Of a stretch of DNA of 64,000 bases, positions 1-10,940 are shown piece after piece (position 1 is the stretch's first letter; each line of letters begins with the position of its first letter). The notes below the pieces were generated by a model. That model searched no databases and was not told where the DNA came from. It saw only the letters and a list, made by a program, of their open reading frames with translations. Source of the DNA: Aquanectria penicillioides (taxonomy: Eukaryota > Ascomycota > Sordariomycetes > Hypocreales > Nectriaceae). The position numbers were made by a program, and so were the translations under genes. The stretch is from contig PYIU01000004.1 in assembly GCA_003415625.1 (NCBI GenBank), positions 310,001 to 374,000 of the forward strand. The letters are read 5' to 3'.

Positions 1-921
1 AGATTAATCAGAGCCCAGTCGATTTTGTTTTTTTATGGCCAGCTCACTATAGTCCACATGCGTATACGGAGATGTGAGCCGGCTCTCAACATCAATTATT
101 TTCGTATGAGTAACAAGGCTCAAACTGGTTTTACCAAATAAATTACATTATAGATAAGTCCCGATCCAGATAGCCTGGACACTTCAGTCTATTCGTTCGG
201 GCTAGGTGACATTGGAAGCCCGACTTGGGCCGGAGACAGCCGAACTAGGCTGAACCTTTACGGATTTCATGGCTTGCTACAAACCCTCCTTTTGTGTCTA
301 CAGGTATTAGGACAATGTACAAAAAAAAACACATTCCTATTCCATCATCATGCTCCAAGTTGAACTTTTTATATCTTCCGATGGCTGCATTGGGACCATT
401 TACAATCTTTCGGTGTCGGAGTGGGTAAAGTTTCATTTAAGGTTACGGGGATATTACGGGACATCCTTTAGGGAGCGAAGCGTCGTATTTGGCAATTATT
501 CAGCGGAATTCAGAATACTCGGTGGGCGTTTTCCGAAACGGCGTTTAATTAAGTACGGTCCCATTTCGGAATATAGTATGAAACCATGGATACGAGCCGA
601 GAAGCGAGGACTAAACCATTCCGGTGGAGCGGGTGCGATCTTCCGACTGATCCTTGCGTCGCTCCCGGTGCAGCCGCAGTGCCCGTCGTGGTGGTCGTTT
701 CTGAAACGAAAACACGCCCGATGAATCATGCTACTCTCTATACACCGTTTACCAGGAGTTCATTCACATTACCATCAATTGATTAGCACGAAAACCTTAT
801 TTGCTAATCAATGAACAGCTATAGCTATATAACCTCCTTGATCCGCTGATGAACATTGATTTTCAGCAAGCAACCACAACATTCAATTCATCCAACCAAG
901 ACAAATTATTTCATCAACACC
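1..921. other. Intergenic, no gene seen
   Basis: No open frame here looks like a protein: the short frames are not supported by codon use, introns or recognisable motifs. The only useful signal is near the right end, a TATATAA box at 826-832, about 90 bp before the start of the secreted GH134-type gene and followed by CT-rich and CA-rich sequence typical of fungal leaders. Confidence 0.5.
826..832 (+). promoter_or_regulatory. Candidate TATA box of the GH134-type gene
   Basis: TATATAA lies about 90 bp upstream of the ATG at 922, on the correct strand and at a normal distance for a fungal core promoter. Assignment rests on sequence and position only. Confidence 0.5.
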
Positions 922-1683
922 ATGCGTTCTGTGTTCGCAATCGCCTCTCTGTGCCTTCTTGGTGCCAGTGCTCTTCCAACCGCGGACAATGCTCCCGAAC
1001 TCAACACTCGCCAAACATCGAGCGGGAGTTATACCGTCTCAGGACTCGGAAACAGAAAGCAAGCCATCCTCAATGCTGGTGGAAACACCCTAGACCTTGC
1101 AATCGCCATGTTGGAGACGGACAACATGGGAACTGACTACACATATGGCACGTAACCTCCATCGCCGACGAAATAGTTTAGGTGCGACTTACTAACATGT
1201 GGTAGGTGACGGCAAGACTCTTGACTCTGCCAATTTCGGAGTTTTTAAGCAAAACTGGGGCATGATGCGCGTTTGTGCATCCCGCGCTGGCTTTGCAGGG
1301 AAAAGCGAGAGTCAGTGGAATGACGGTGCCAAATTGAAGTAAGTGAACTTCCATCATCTTATGTGCTCGCGATGGCGGTCATTCGGTTACATTGGACTCA
1401 TTTGTCTCTTTGCCTATCTGGATTCACTCTTTCTGAATTGACTGACATTTTTAGCTCCGATATTTATGCCGATGTTGCTTCTCGCTGGGACTGCCAGAAC
1501 TACTATGGTTACGACACTTGGTTCGCAGGCCATCGCAATGGTGCGTCTGGGCTGGCGAACCCAAACACGAAAGACATCCAGACCTACAAGGATGCAGTTC
1601 AGTGGATTGCCACTCAAATTGACTCGGACACTAAATACAAGACCGACGACACTCGATTCTGGGTTCAGGTTACAGCAATCTGA
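922..1683 (+). CDS. Secreted GH134-type endo-beta-1,4-mannanase
   Basis: Three exons, 922-1147, 1206-1338 and 1455-1683, give a 195-residue protein. It begins with a signal peptide (about residues 1-18) and a short propeptide ending near a dibasic-like NTR. The core, with a NAGGN..DLAIAMLET segment and a DGKT..SANFG..KQNW segment, resembles GH134 mannanases, small enzymes with a lysozyme-like fold. Glu65 and Asp77 are 12 residues apart, the spacing I recall for the catalytic Glu/Asp pair in the Streptomyces enzyme. The likely substrate is beta-mannan outside the cell. Intron 1 uses a GC donor (G|GCACGT) and ends at TAG|GT; this is the only junction found that keeps frame and gives Tyr-Gly-Asp-Gly. 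Asp77 is the first full codon of exon 2. Intron 2 is a normal GTAAGT intron. Family assignment is from memory of the motif. Confidence 0.68.
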
Positions 1684-2718
1684 GCAACAGGTTGGAGTAC
1701 GAATTTCTTTGGAAGTTCGGTCCAAATTACTTGGTTTCTGATCAAAATCTTGGTATCCTATCAGACTGGGAACTTTTCTTCTTCGTGTACTCTTTCTTTC
1801 ACACCGAGGCTGGCCTTCGGTGTTTGTCAATATTGTGTGTTGCCGAAAATCTAAAAAGGACTAAAAAATCGCTCTTGACAAAGCGCTGGACTTACATTTC
1901 TATCACCGTACTTCTACAGAGCCACTTGGCCTTAAAAGGCTAAAATGTGACAAAAGCGCTTGTGACACATGAACTGAACCTCGGCTACTGGCCCTACTCG
2001 ATCCTCACGGATTTTGACTAATCATACTACAGTCTCAAGGCAAATACGATAAACATGGTGGCCATATTGTTACGTCAATTAACTAAAACAGAGCTATTCG
2101 ATTAGCCTTGGCCGCACCTCTGTATGAGTTTTGCATTGTTTGAATGGCTATAGAACATAACCAAGTGAATCTATATATTTGCCAGCAAAGGAGTGTTCTA
2201 GAATAGTTGTACTGAATCAATTCCGGTTAATATTAGGCTCGATTTGGTGCTTTCAGGGCCACTTGTGAGTGAATCCAATTCTTCACCTCCCATATAAACG
2301 CCCTTCCCGTTACGACACGGACCAACGATCCTTAGTGCCTTTCACAATACATCTTGATACGCAGTTTCAAGGCCACTCTTTGGGATCTGCCACATACATA
2401 CTAGTCAAGTAGAAATTTTACCAGTTGGGACTTATTTGCAGCTTCTTAGCGATTCAAACAGGAACCAGGTATAGTTACAGGGGTTCAGCATCATTGCCAA
2501 GAGGCGTTTAGTGAGCAGCGTTCTCTTTATCCTTTATCTCGCTCGAGCTGTGGATCATTATTTTCCCGCGAAAAGTTCAAGCTTTGAAAACCCCGCTTGT
2601 TGAGTCAATACTACCTTGATTCACGTATTGGCCAACACGCCGTCAAGTTCAAAGTCCTTCACGCTAATTCAAAATATTTTTGTCAGGGGTGGCTTCCAAG
2701 CCACTGCTAGGGCGCATC
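1684..2718. other. Intergenic between GH134-type gene and MCT-like transporter
   Basis: About 1 kb, A+T-richer than the flanking genes. Frames are short and broken, and no RNA gene or repeat was recognised. It should hold the terminator of the upstream gene and the promoter of the transporter, but no motif stands out. Confidence 0.5.
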
Positions 2719-4239
2719 ATGGCAGACCTCCCTAGTCAAGGAATAAGGTCCTCAAACCAAGATGTGATTGACGATTCGGCAGCTTTCATTGAGGAAGCGC
2801 CGCGGGAACCACAAAGCGCTCTGGAACCAGGTGAGTCATTGTGAATTCGTCGGGAACCTAGCATGTAGCCATCTAACAGGTCGTGCGAGATTAGCTCAAA
2901 TATGGGACGATGAAGACATCAGCTATCCCGATGGAGGCTTTGACGCCTGGATGGTTGTGATTGGGGCTTGGTGTGCTATGCTTCCTCCTATGGGCCTTTT
3001 AAACACTTTGGCCGTGCTTCAAGCCTGGCTGTCGGAGAACCAGCTCAAAGGCATGGCTGAGAGCAAAACGGGTTGGATATTCAGCACCTACGCATTCTTT
3101 ATTACCGCTTGCGGTGCCCAAGTCGGTGGGTATTTCACTGGGTGAAAGGGGCAATTTGACTTTCGCGTCTGACTTGCCGATGTCGCAGGCCCTATTTTCG
3201 ACTCCCACGATATCAGAATCCTTATCCTACCGGGCTCTGTTGGTCTAGTCGCATCCCTGGTATTCTTGAGCTTTTCTACTGGTAATAATTATCCCGTACC
3301 TGTTCAACGTAATGTATACTAAGTCCGGCGTCATCAGAGTTCTTCCACTTTCTTCTCTCGTTTGGAGTTTGCGGTGGCATATCGGCGTCTCTTCTTTTCA
3401 ACCCAAGCTTGTCAGCCATCGGCCACTGGTTCTATAAACGCCGCGCATTTGCGACTGGGCTAGCATGTACAGCAGGAGGACTCGGCGGTGTTACATTTCC
3501 TCTCATCATTTTGTATCTTGCGCCTCGCATAGGCTTCCCCTGGGCGATTCGGGTTATTGCCTTCATCTCGATTGGGCTCTTTACGGTCTCCAACTTTTTT
3601 TTGCGCAAGCGTATACCGAATAACAAGAACCGAAAGATATCCATTGACTTTCGGTTATTCCGAAATGTCAAATTTGCGGTAGCAGTTTTGGCCATCTTCT
3701 TTGCCGAGTTTGCCGTCTTTATCCCCTACTCTTACATATCTTCATATGCCCTACATTATGGCTTCAGCACCAAATCAGCTTATATCCTCAACATCCTGCT
3801 CAATGCAGGTGCCATTCCTGGGCGCATCCTGCCTGGCTATATCGCCGATCGCTTTGGTGCCTTCAACACCATGTGCGTCACCACGTTGACCTGTTCAAGC
3901 TTCATCCTAGGCCTCTGGCTGATTGCAGATGGAGACGAAGCCAAAACAACCTCATTCACTGTGCTTTTTGGTTTCTGGTCAGGAGCGGCTATAAGTCTAT
4001 CGCCCGTATGCATATCTCAAGTTTGCAAGATTGAGGATTACGGGAAGTGCAATGGCATGGCGTACTTTGTTGCGAGCTTTGGAGCACTGATTGGTATTCC
4101 GATCGCTGGCTCCATATTGGGCGACGAGGGAAATTACCAAAATCTAATCATCTTTGCTGGGGGGTTTTATGTTGCAGCATTTTTTGCGTTCTTGGGTGCT
4201 CGAGGTATTGCTGGAGGTTGGAAGCCAGTGCTATTCTAG
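2719..4239 (+). CDS. MFS transporter, monocarboxylate-transporter-like
   Basis: Four exons, 2719-2830, 2880-3125, 3189-3281 and 3338-4239, give 450 residues. The start at 2719 was chosen because it yields the acidic, polar cytosolic N-terminus usual in this family and splices in frame through GTGAGT. The first membrane segment follows a YPDGGFDAW motif, the D/E-GG-x-x-AW signature of MCT/SLC16-type fungal transporters. About 12 hydrophobic helices follow, with WFYKRRAFATGLA at the start of the second exon-4 helix and an ADRFG loop in the second half. The role is probably proton-linked transport of a monocarboxylate or related small acid across a membrane; the substrate cannot be read from sequence. 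No partner gene is evident beside it. Confidence 0.85.
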
Positions 4240-4903
4240 GGTTGCATCGGATCGCCAGTGCTAAAGTCAAGCAGGTGACATGAAAAAGGTATATTTACAG
4301 TGGGCTAGAAACAGTTCCACTTCGTAGGTAATCATTAACGGAAGAGAGCCAAACTGCTAGTAATCAAATCGTTATTTAATAGATAGATAAATAAAATAGG
4401 GCATTTAGAAATCATGGTAGGATATTCTCTGAGTGAATAGGCTTCTTTTGTCGATGATATTATGTTCTCAAGCAGCCAAGTCAGAATTAGGCCGGTCCTG
4501 AGCACTTTGGGCAGAACCTCAACTAGATTAGTCGTAGCATAGTAATTCGTTGCGTTGATCCAGTCACGAAAAGCGATAGCGTTTTAAGAGACATGGGATG
4601 CTTGAACTATCGAGTTTGAGGCCGATCAGAATGAGACCCAAATTAGATTCACATTACATAGATTCACATTACATCAACAGGCTTATTGGCAGTTGAGGGG
4701 TCATTTGGCTGTTCACACACGCCAAAAACCATTGGCATGAAAGCTGCCTTGGCTCATTGGGGGCGCTGAATGACGGTACTCCGCTGTTTAACCGACACCC
4801 AACTGCCCTCCGCTCGCCTTCGCAGTGAGCACCATTCTTCATCAACGCTGCAATCTGCAGAGTCGGAGGGAATACGACTTCACCAAGGCCAACGGCCAGG
4901 CCC
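4240..4903. other. Intergenic upstream of the Zn2Cys6 regulator
   Basis: A+T-rich to about 4670, then G+C-richer up to the ATG at 4904. A 171-residue antisense frame at 4669-5184 overlaps the regulator gene and looks like its shadow. No motif is called. Confidence 0.45.
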
Positions 4904-6349
4904 ATGGATCCGAACAGACCCGTAAATGCCATCAACGATGATAACGTAATCGCCTCACACACAAAACGGGCCCAGGTTCCCAGAGCCTGCCCGCGATGCA
5001 AGACTCTTCGTCGCGGCTGCAGCGAGTTCCGGCCCTGCAAGCGATGCGTCGATGCAGGATTCGGGGACCAATGTGTGGCTCGCTCAGCAGCGACATCAAC
5101 AGTCCCATACCCGCCAAACCCAATGAATCCTGACATGGCGAGCCCGATCCAGAGAATGGTCGAGCTTGTCCCAATTCGTGTCATCGATTACTGCGCCGAG
5201 AGATTCTTTGCCCGTTTGTACCCAACTATCCCTATCCTGACGCCAGACTATATCGCCCACCTCAAGGCTCTGGCAGCGTCTTCCTCGGAATGGAGAGCAG
5301 AGGCCTATTGCGTACTCGTTGCCATGTGTGCCCAAGTACTGTTGCAGGCCGAGGAGCCCGAGAGTCTGTTTCCCCAGGGCATAATCCCCGAGCGAAACGC
5401 TGCCTACGGGCAACTCATTCTCGATGCCGCGTTGGCAACTCACCAGATGATCCCCCGCAATGTGAGGCCAACATTCAATCAGTGCCTCCTGGCTTTTTTC
5501 CTCTATGCCTGCCAGGCACGCCTATCACACCACAGCCAGGCCTTCTTATTCATCCGCGAGGCCACAACTCTATTTCAGCTCTTCAGATTCGACGAGGTGG
5601 ATCAAGCCTTCAAAACTTTGGCCGGACACCTGTTTTGGGTTTTGCTAATTTCGGAGAGATCTCACGCGATTCGCTATCATCGTCCCATCACCCTACAGGT
5701 CATTGATGAGACTCCCGAGATAGATGCGAATAACCCGTCGCTGGTCGGCTTTTGCAGCCTAGCAGAGTTGTTTAGGCCCATTAACACGCCGTTTGTCGCA
5801 CTTTTGAATCATGAAATAGTTACAACTCCCCCATCTCCGGCCTTTATGGACCATGTCGAGGCAGCTGTCAATGCTGCCTTGAAGCCTACTTTGGTGCTGC
5901 AGGACACACAAAAGGCAAATTTACGAATTACTCAATTCTGGTTGCGTGTTGTCATCTGGAAACTCCGCCTGGGGCTTGGCTGTCTCAGTGAAAGAGCGCA
6001 TCAGCAAAGCCTCACATATCGATACCCACTTGAAGTGGCAAAAGCCCTTACGTTATCAACGCGAGATCTTCCCATCGACAGCATCAAAGTCCATGGCATT
6101 GGACTAACGGAGAAGCTCTACGATATTGCCTCCACCGTGGTGGACGTGCTTGCGCGTGTGCCTGTAACGTCTCCGAGCTCGGGGGGCTTGGTCTTGGATA
6201 CGTCACCAGAGAATGATTTGATGTACATCCGACAACTCATTACTCAGTTGCCAGGTGGATCGACCATGTACGACTCTTTACTAGAAAACCATATTCAACA
6301 GGCCTTCCCCGATACTGATCATGACCTCGACCATGATGTGGAATCATAA
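4904..6349 (+). CDS. Zn2Cys6 transcription factor, MAL-activator-like
   Basis: A single exon codes for 481 residues. The N-terminal binuclear zinc cluster is complete: Cys29-x2-Cys32-x6-Cys39-x5-Cys45-x2-Cys48-x8-Cys57. A basic stretch lies inside the loop. The middle region, from about residue 90 (CAERFFARLYPTIPIL), looks like the fungal transcription-factor middle homology region found in yeast MAL activators and Aspergillus MalR. The C-terminus is acidic (repeated Asp and His). The gene is convergent with the alpha-glucoside permease (118 bp between stops), and a maltase gene follows, the same trio as in fungal maltose clusters. I infer that it is the nuclear activator of the permease and maltase, acting at the CGG elements in their shared promoter. 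It could instead regulate another sugar pathway. Confidence 0.85.
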   Translation: MDPNRPVNAINDDNVIASHTKRAQVPRACPRCKTLRRGCSEFRPCKRCVDAGFGDQCVARSAATSTVPYPPNPMNPDMASPIQRMVELVPIRVIDYCAERFFARLYPTIPILTPDYIAHLKALAASSSEWRAEAYCVLVAMCAQVLLQAEEPESLFPQGIIPERNAAYGQLILDAALATHQMIPRNVRPTFNQCLLAFFLYACQARLSHHSQAFLFIREATTLFQLFRFDEVDQAFKTLAGHLFWVLLISERSHAIRYHRPITLQVIDETPEIDANNPSLVGFCSLAELFRPINTPFVALLNHEIVTTPPSPAFMDHVEAAVNAALKPTLVLQDTQKANLRITQFWLRVVIWKLRLGLGCLSERAHQQSLTYRYPLEVAKALTLSTRDLPIDSIKVHGIGLTEKLYDIASTVVDVLARVPVTSPSSGGLVLDTSPENDLMYIRQLITQLPGGSTMYDSLLENHIQQAFPDTDHDLDHDVES

Positions 6350-6466
6350 TTGGATAGTTAATAAAATACCGAAGAGATGAAATATTACACTAAGAGTTTA
6401 CAATAGTTTAACAATGTGAGTCTAGAACTTCATTCAACATTTTATTTAGGGCTCGTGCTACATCTC

Positions 6467-8189
6467 TTAATCTGCCAATTTCCTTTCGCTGGCCAACTCG
6501 TCAACATACGGATCCACATGCGTCTTTGCAAACCTCCGAGCTGGAACACGCTGCTCAAATAGAGTATCCAGCTCAGCATATGTACGCCCCTTGGGCTCTG
6601 GAAGCCTAAAGAACACCCAAACAGCAGAGATGAGGCAGGTTCCGGCCCAAAAGTAGGCCGTGCGAGCACCCCAGTTCCAAGCGGTCGATGAGAGCTGGTA
6701 ATTTGTCATGACGTTGACAAAAATGTTACTCGCATTGTAAGCAGCCCTGGCCATGACGATGGTCTTAGCTTTGAGTCTGGTGGACGATAATTCTGAGATC
6801 AAGGAGTACGTGACCGGACCGACAGTAAAATCGTACACAAATGTGAAGACGATCAGCATGGCTCCAATAGCCCAGATGGAGCCATTATCTTTAGAAAATG
6901 ACAGTGATCCAACGATGATGAGCAGAAGGAATTGAGCGCAAAGACCAGTGAAATGGATTGTGCGACGACCGACCTTGGCCATCAAGAACCAAGAGCCAAA
7001 TGTACCCACCATGCCGAGGGCGTATTGGCCCATCGACAGTGAAAAGGAGTTGCTTGGGTCCATGCCAGCCTGTTTGAGGAAATATGAGAAGTAGCCCATG
7101 AGGTTTTGACCACCCAGCGTCTGGACGAGCCAGATACCAATTACGATTTCGGTTCGTCGAAGGTCAACCCCCTTGAAGCAGTCTTTATAGTTGGTTCCCT
7201 CCTTCAGTTGCTTCTCCATCTCGTTGGTGTGCTCGATCATAGCAATGGTTTCATCAATGTTGAAGTTTGGCTGATTGCGAGACGTAAGTCGAAGCAGCGA
7301 CTTCTTCGCCGCCGCCCGGTTGTTCTTTCGGACGTACCACCAAGGCGACCTAGGAAGTGGTTAGCAGGCATTTCTTTCTGACAATCGTTCAACATACTCG
7401 GGTGCAAAGATTAATCCTGCAAGGATAGGCACAGGCCATACCCACTGAACACCGAAGGGAATTCTATAAGCCCACTGATCGTCGCGGTTGACAGAGCCCT
7501 TGTTGACTGCGGCAGCAAAGAATTGGCCGATAACCCAACACATGTTGATGAAAGTGGTGAGATACGGTCTCAGCACCACGGGCGCAACTTCAGACGCATA
7601 AGCGGGAGTGACACTCTGGAAAGCGCCCCATGGGATTCCTAACACGAGTCAGCTTAGATGCCAGTAACGATTTTATGGCGTAGGAGAACATTCCGCACAG
7701 CACCTCACCCAAAACCAGAATCTTAACATTGGGAGCGAAGAACAGAACAAATACAAAGGCAATCATCAGGACCAATGACCCAATGGTTGTCATCTTGTAT
7801 CCGTATCGATCAGCGGTCCAGCCAGCAAGGATCAGGCCAATGATCTCCCCAGCGCGAGCTCCATTGGAGAGTCCTGACTGCCACGCCGCCGAAACCTGAT
7901 ATTCTTTTTTGGCGGGGATGTACTCGCCAAACTTGTTGTTGAACACGGGCGATGCATACAAGTTTCCTAGCAAAGCCAGGTCGTAACCCTCCATAATAAG
8001 GGTGGTGGAAAAGAGCACCGACCATCCAACAGCCTTGGGGTAGGTCTTGATAGCTTGCCAGAGGCCCATCTCGTGCTCGGCATCAGCAGCAAGCTTGGCC
8101 TCGGATGCTAGGATCTGGGCATTGACCGTCTCTGCATGATGGGCGTCTATGTCCTTCTCATGGAGAGCGGTGTTCTTGGTGTCGGCCAT
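6467..8189 (-). CDS. Alpha-glucoside (maltose) permease, MFS sugar-porter family
   Basis: Exons on the minus strand are 8189-7694, 7638-7398 and 7349-6467, giving 539 residues if the first intron is read as GA-AG (see findings). The start at 8189 opens a polar, charged N-terminal tail; another ATG at 8294 would add 35 residues. Sugar-porter marks are visible: EGYDLALLGN in helix 1, AGWTADRYGYK between helices 2 and 3, PAYASEVAP after helix 5, and the C-terminal PEPKGRTYAELDTLFEQ. The SPWWYVRK segment is characteristic of the maltose/alpha-glucoside permease branch (MAL11/MalP-like). It probably imports maltose and related alpha-glucosides with protons at the plasma membrane, feeding the divergent maltase. 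Intron 2 uses GTATGT and TAG. Confidence 0.88.
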
Positions 8190-9116
8190 GATGTGGTGCG
8201 AAGGCGTTTCCTCGCTAATAAAGCTGAGGTTCGAGGGGCTCTGGGGAGATACTGAGTCAATAGAAGCGGCGATAGAGGCCGTATTTATCCTCAATCAAAC
8301 TCTTCCCAAGCTGGGAACGGGTTCTGCGTGACCATCAACTGACAAGCAACAATTTTCGGGAAAGGTCGGTTGCATGGCATCACTGTCACCCGAATCCTGG
8401 GGAGCTGCCGGTTTTGCAGGCGGCGTCCCAGCGGTTCGGGTGTGGGGAAGCATGGAGAACAAAACAGGCTCGTGTGGGGAGATGAGCACAACAATATGAT
8501 TGGACAGCGATCGTCTCGCCTCGAGGGCAATGTGACGGAAAGCAAGGTTTTCAACAGGAGACAACGATGGGGATGGGCACCAGGCGGAGACTCCGCCTAT
8601 AGCGCCATCCTCGATGCTGTGATATTCAGACCATCGCCTGACCTTTGGCGGAGTAGCTCCGCACGCCAAGTCAAAGCTGGCTTAGCTCACGACAGGAGTC
8701 TCCGCGCAAGGGAACAATCCCCTCTCACATTGTGGCAACAAGGAATAAGTACGGACTAGCTTGGCATCCAAGGCCACGCTGGAAGGAATTCAGAGTAAAG
8801 AGCTGTCTAGCTGACGTGGAGCATAGGCCTGTCTACAGATTGTGATGCCCACGAGGCCAAAAGCTCGCTTTTCAGTGCGGACTCTCCGCATCTTCCTAGT
8901 GTCTCCGCCACAAGTCCGGGGAGCATGAGCTCCACACCTTCAACGGGTTGAAGACCCAGCCGATCGTATTTGGATACATGAAATATATACCTATTCTTTC
9001 AACTGGCCAGAAAACCCGCAAACCCCAGTCCAGAATCTTTTGTTTCCGAGGAGTTCTGTTGACTTACCAATTAGTGTCACACGTCCTCCTGCCACATAAC
9101 ATTCCAACAACACACC
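8190..9116. promoter_or_regulatory. Divergent permease/maltase promoter with CGG-type sites
   Basis: This 0.9 kb region separates the permease (-) and maltase (+) starts. It holds one direct CGG-N8-CGG (8421-8434), the spacing known for Aspergillus AmyR. It also holds three inverted CGG/CCG pairs: CGG-N5-CCG at 8585-8595 inside GGCGGAG-A-CTCCGCC, CGG-N7-CCG at 8649-8661, and CGG-N5-CCG at 8878-8888. Further CTCCGC half-sites lie near 8700 and 8904. Two GTGGGG motifs (8442-8447, 8474-8479) fit the CreA/Cre1 consensus SYGGRG. A TATA-like ATATATA lies at 8983-8989 before the maltase. I infer sugar induction by a Zn2Cys6 factor plus glucose repression. Confidence 0.6.
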
Positions 9117-10940
9117 ATGGGATCGCTCATCTGGCATGAGGAGAACCGATGGGTCGGCAAACAGCCCTGGTGGAAGGATGCTACTTTTTACCAAATCTAC
9201 CCAGCGAGCTTCAAAGACTCGGATGAGGATGGATGGGGCGATTTGCCAGGCGTGATATCGCAGATTGACTACCTTAGCGAGCTGAACATTGATGTGATTT
9301 GGTTGTCGCCAATCTTCGAGAGCCCCCAGAAGGATATGGGCTACGACGTCTCAGATTACCAAAAGATCTATGCGCCCTATGGAACAGTTCAAGATGTCGA
9401 CACGATCCTCGAGGAATGCCACAAACGAGGGATGAAGGTCATTCTCGACCTGGTTGTCAACCACACATCCATCGAACACGCCTGGTTCAAGAGCTCAAGA
9501 TCGTCAAAGGATGACCCTAAGAGAGATTGGTACATATGGAAGCCTGCCCGATACGATGAAAACGGCATGCGACACCCGCCAACAAACTGGCGAGGCTACT
9601 TTGCTGGCCCAACGTGGACCTGGGATGAGCACACACAAGAGTACTACTTGCACCTTTATGCTCCCGATCAGCCCGATCTGAACTGGGACAATGACGACTG
9701 TCGAGAGGCCATTTACGAGAAAACTATGCGCTTCTGGCTAGATCGTGGTGTAGATGGCTTTAGAATTGATACAGTCAACAAGTACTCGAAGCGGCCTGAT
9801 TTCGTTGACGCCCCCATCACCGACCCAACATCGCCGCACCAGCCAGCTCCTGAGATGTGGTGCAATGGCCCTCGCATCCATGAATTCATTCAAGAAATGA
9901 ATCGCAAAGCTCTGGCTCCTCACAACGCCGTCTCCGTCGGAGAACTTTCCAATACGCCTCATCCCTCGCAAGTCATTCCATACGTCTCAGCCGCCGCAAA
10001 GGAGCTAGACATGGTGTTCGAGTTTACGATGATCCGTTTAGGGAACGGAAACGGATTTGGCTCCAAATACATATATCAGCCGTTTCCTCTCTCCACCCTC
10101 AAGGCCGTTACCCACAAGTGGCAAAGCTTCGTCGAGGACACTGACGCCTGGGCAACTGCGTTTTGCGAAAACCACGACAATGGCCGATCTGTCAATCGAT
10201 TCGGAGACGCATCAACTCCAGAGTGGTGGCTCAAGTCTAGCAAGACCATTGCTCTTTGGCAGACGACACTGAGCGGCACCTTGTTTCTGTACCAGGGCCA
10301 GGAGATTGGCATGACGAACATGCCTACATCCTGGGGAATAGAGGAATACAAGGACATCGAAAGCCGAAATTTCTACGCAGAGGCTGCCGAGTCCGGCGAC
10401 GAAGAGCGGATTCGGGCCACAATGCATGGCCTGCAAATCATGGCTCGTGACCATGCCCGTATTCCTTTCCAGTGGGACGACTCCCCGAATGCTGGATTCG
10501 CAAGCGCTAGCGTGAAGCCGTGGATGCGAGTGCACGATAGCTATCGCGAGATCAACGCGGCCAAGCAGGCCAAGGAACCAAACTCCATCCTGAACTTTTA
10601 TAAGTCCGCTCTAAAAATGAGAAAGCAATATCGGGACTTGTTTGTGTTTGGCTCCTTCAAATTGCTAGAACCAGCTGACGAGTCGGTATTCACCTACGTC
10701 AAGGAGAGTCCCGCCCCGGTCGCGGGACAGGAACCCCGAAAGAGAAGAGCAATTGTCATCCTCAACATGTCTCAAGAGGAAAGACTGTGTGTGAATGTAT
10801 GTGAGGCGCTGGATTGTTCACTGACTGAGGTGCATTTGCTCGTAGGCACTGAGACTCAAAGTAATGCAGGCTTGAAGGGCGGACGGCCGACTCTAAGTGG
10901 ATGGGAAAGCCGTGTGTATGTCAATTTCAGTTTAGAGTAG
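9117..10940 (+). CDS. Intracellular maltase (alpha-1,4-glucosidase), GH13
   Basis: A single exon codes for 607 residues without a signal peptide, so it acts in the cytosol. The (beta/alpha)8 GH13 catalytic domain starts at once (PWWKDATFYQIYPASF). Conserved regions are intact: DLVVNHTS; GFRIDTVN with nucleophile Asp218; VGELSN with acid/base Glu276; and ENHDNGRS with Asp354. The residue after the nucleophile is Thr, as in yeast maltases, not the Val of isomaltases, so alpha-1,4 activity on maltose is favoured. A C-terminal beta domain follows from about residue 540. It shares a promoter with the alpha-glucoside permease and lies in the same cluster as the Zn2Cys6 gene: import, then hydrolysis to glucose. 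Confidence 0.93.
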   Translation: MGSLIWHEENRWVGKQPWWKDATFYQIYPASFKDSDEDGWGDLPGVISQIDYLSELNIDVIWLSPIFESPQKDMGYDVSDYQKIYAPYGTVQDVDTILEECHKRGMKVILDLVVNHTSIEHAWFKSSRSSKDDPKRDWYIWKPARYDENGMRHPPTNWRGYFAGPTWTWDEHTQEYYLHLYAPDQPDLNWDNDDCREAIYEKTMRFWLDRGVDGFRIDTVNKYSKRPDFVDAPITDPTSPHQPAPEMWCNGPRIHEFIQEMNRKALAPHNAVSVGELSNTPHPSQVIPYVSAAAKELDMVFEFTMIRLGNGNGFGSKYIYQPFPLSTLKAVTHKWQSFVEDTDAWATAFCENHDNGRSVNRFGDASTPEWWLKSSKTIALWQTTLSGTLFLYQGQEIGMTNMPTSWGIEEYKDIESRNFYAEAAESGDEERIRATMHGLQIMARDHARIPFQWDDSPNAGFASASVKPWMRVHDSYREINAAKQAKEPNSILNFYKSALKMRKQYRDLFVFGSFKLLEPADESVFTYVKESPAPVAGQEPRKRRAIVILNMSQEERLCVNVCEALDCSLTEVHLLVGTETQSNAGLKGGRPTLSGWESRVYVNFSLE

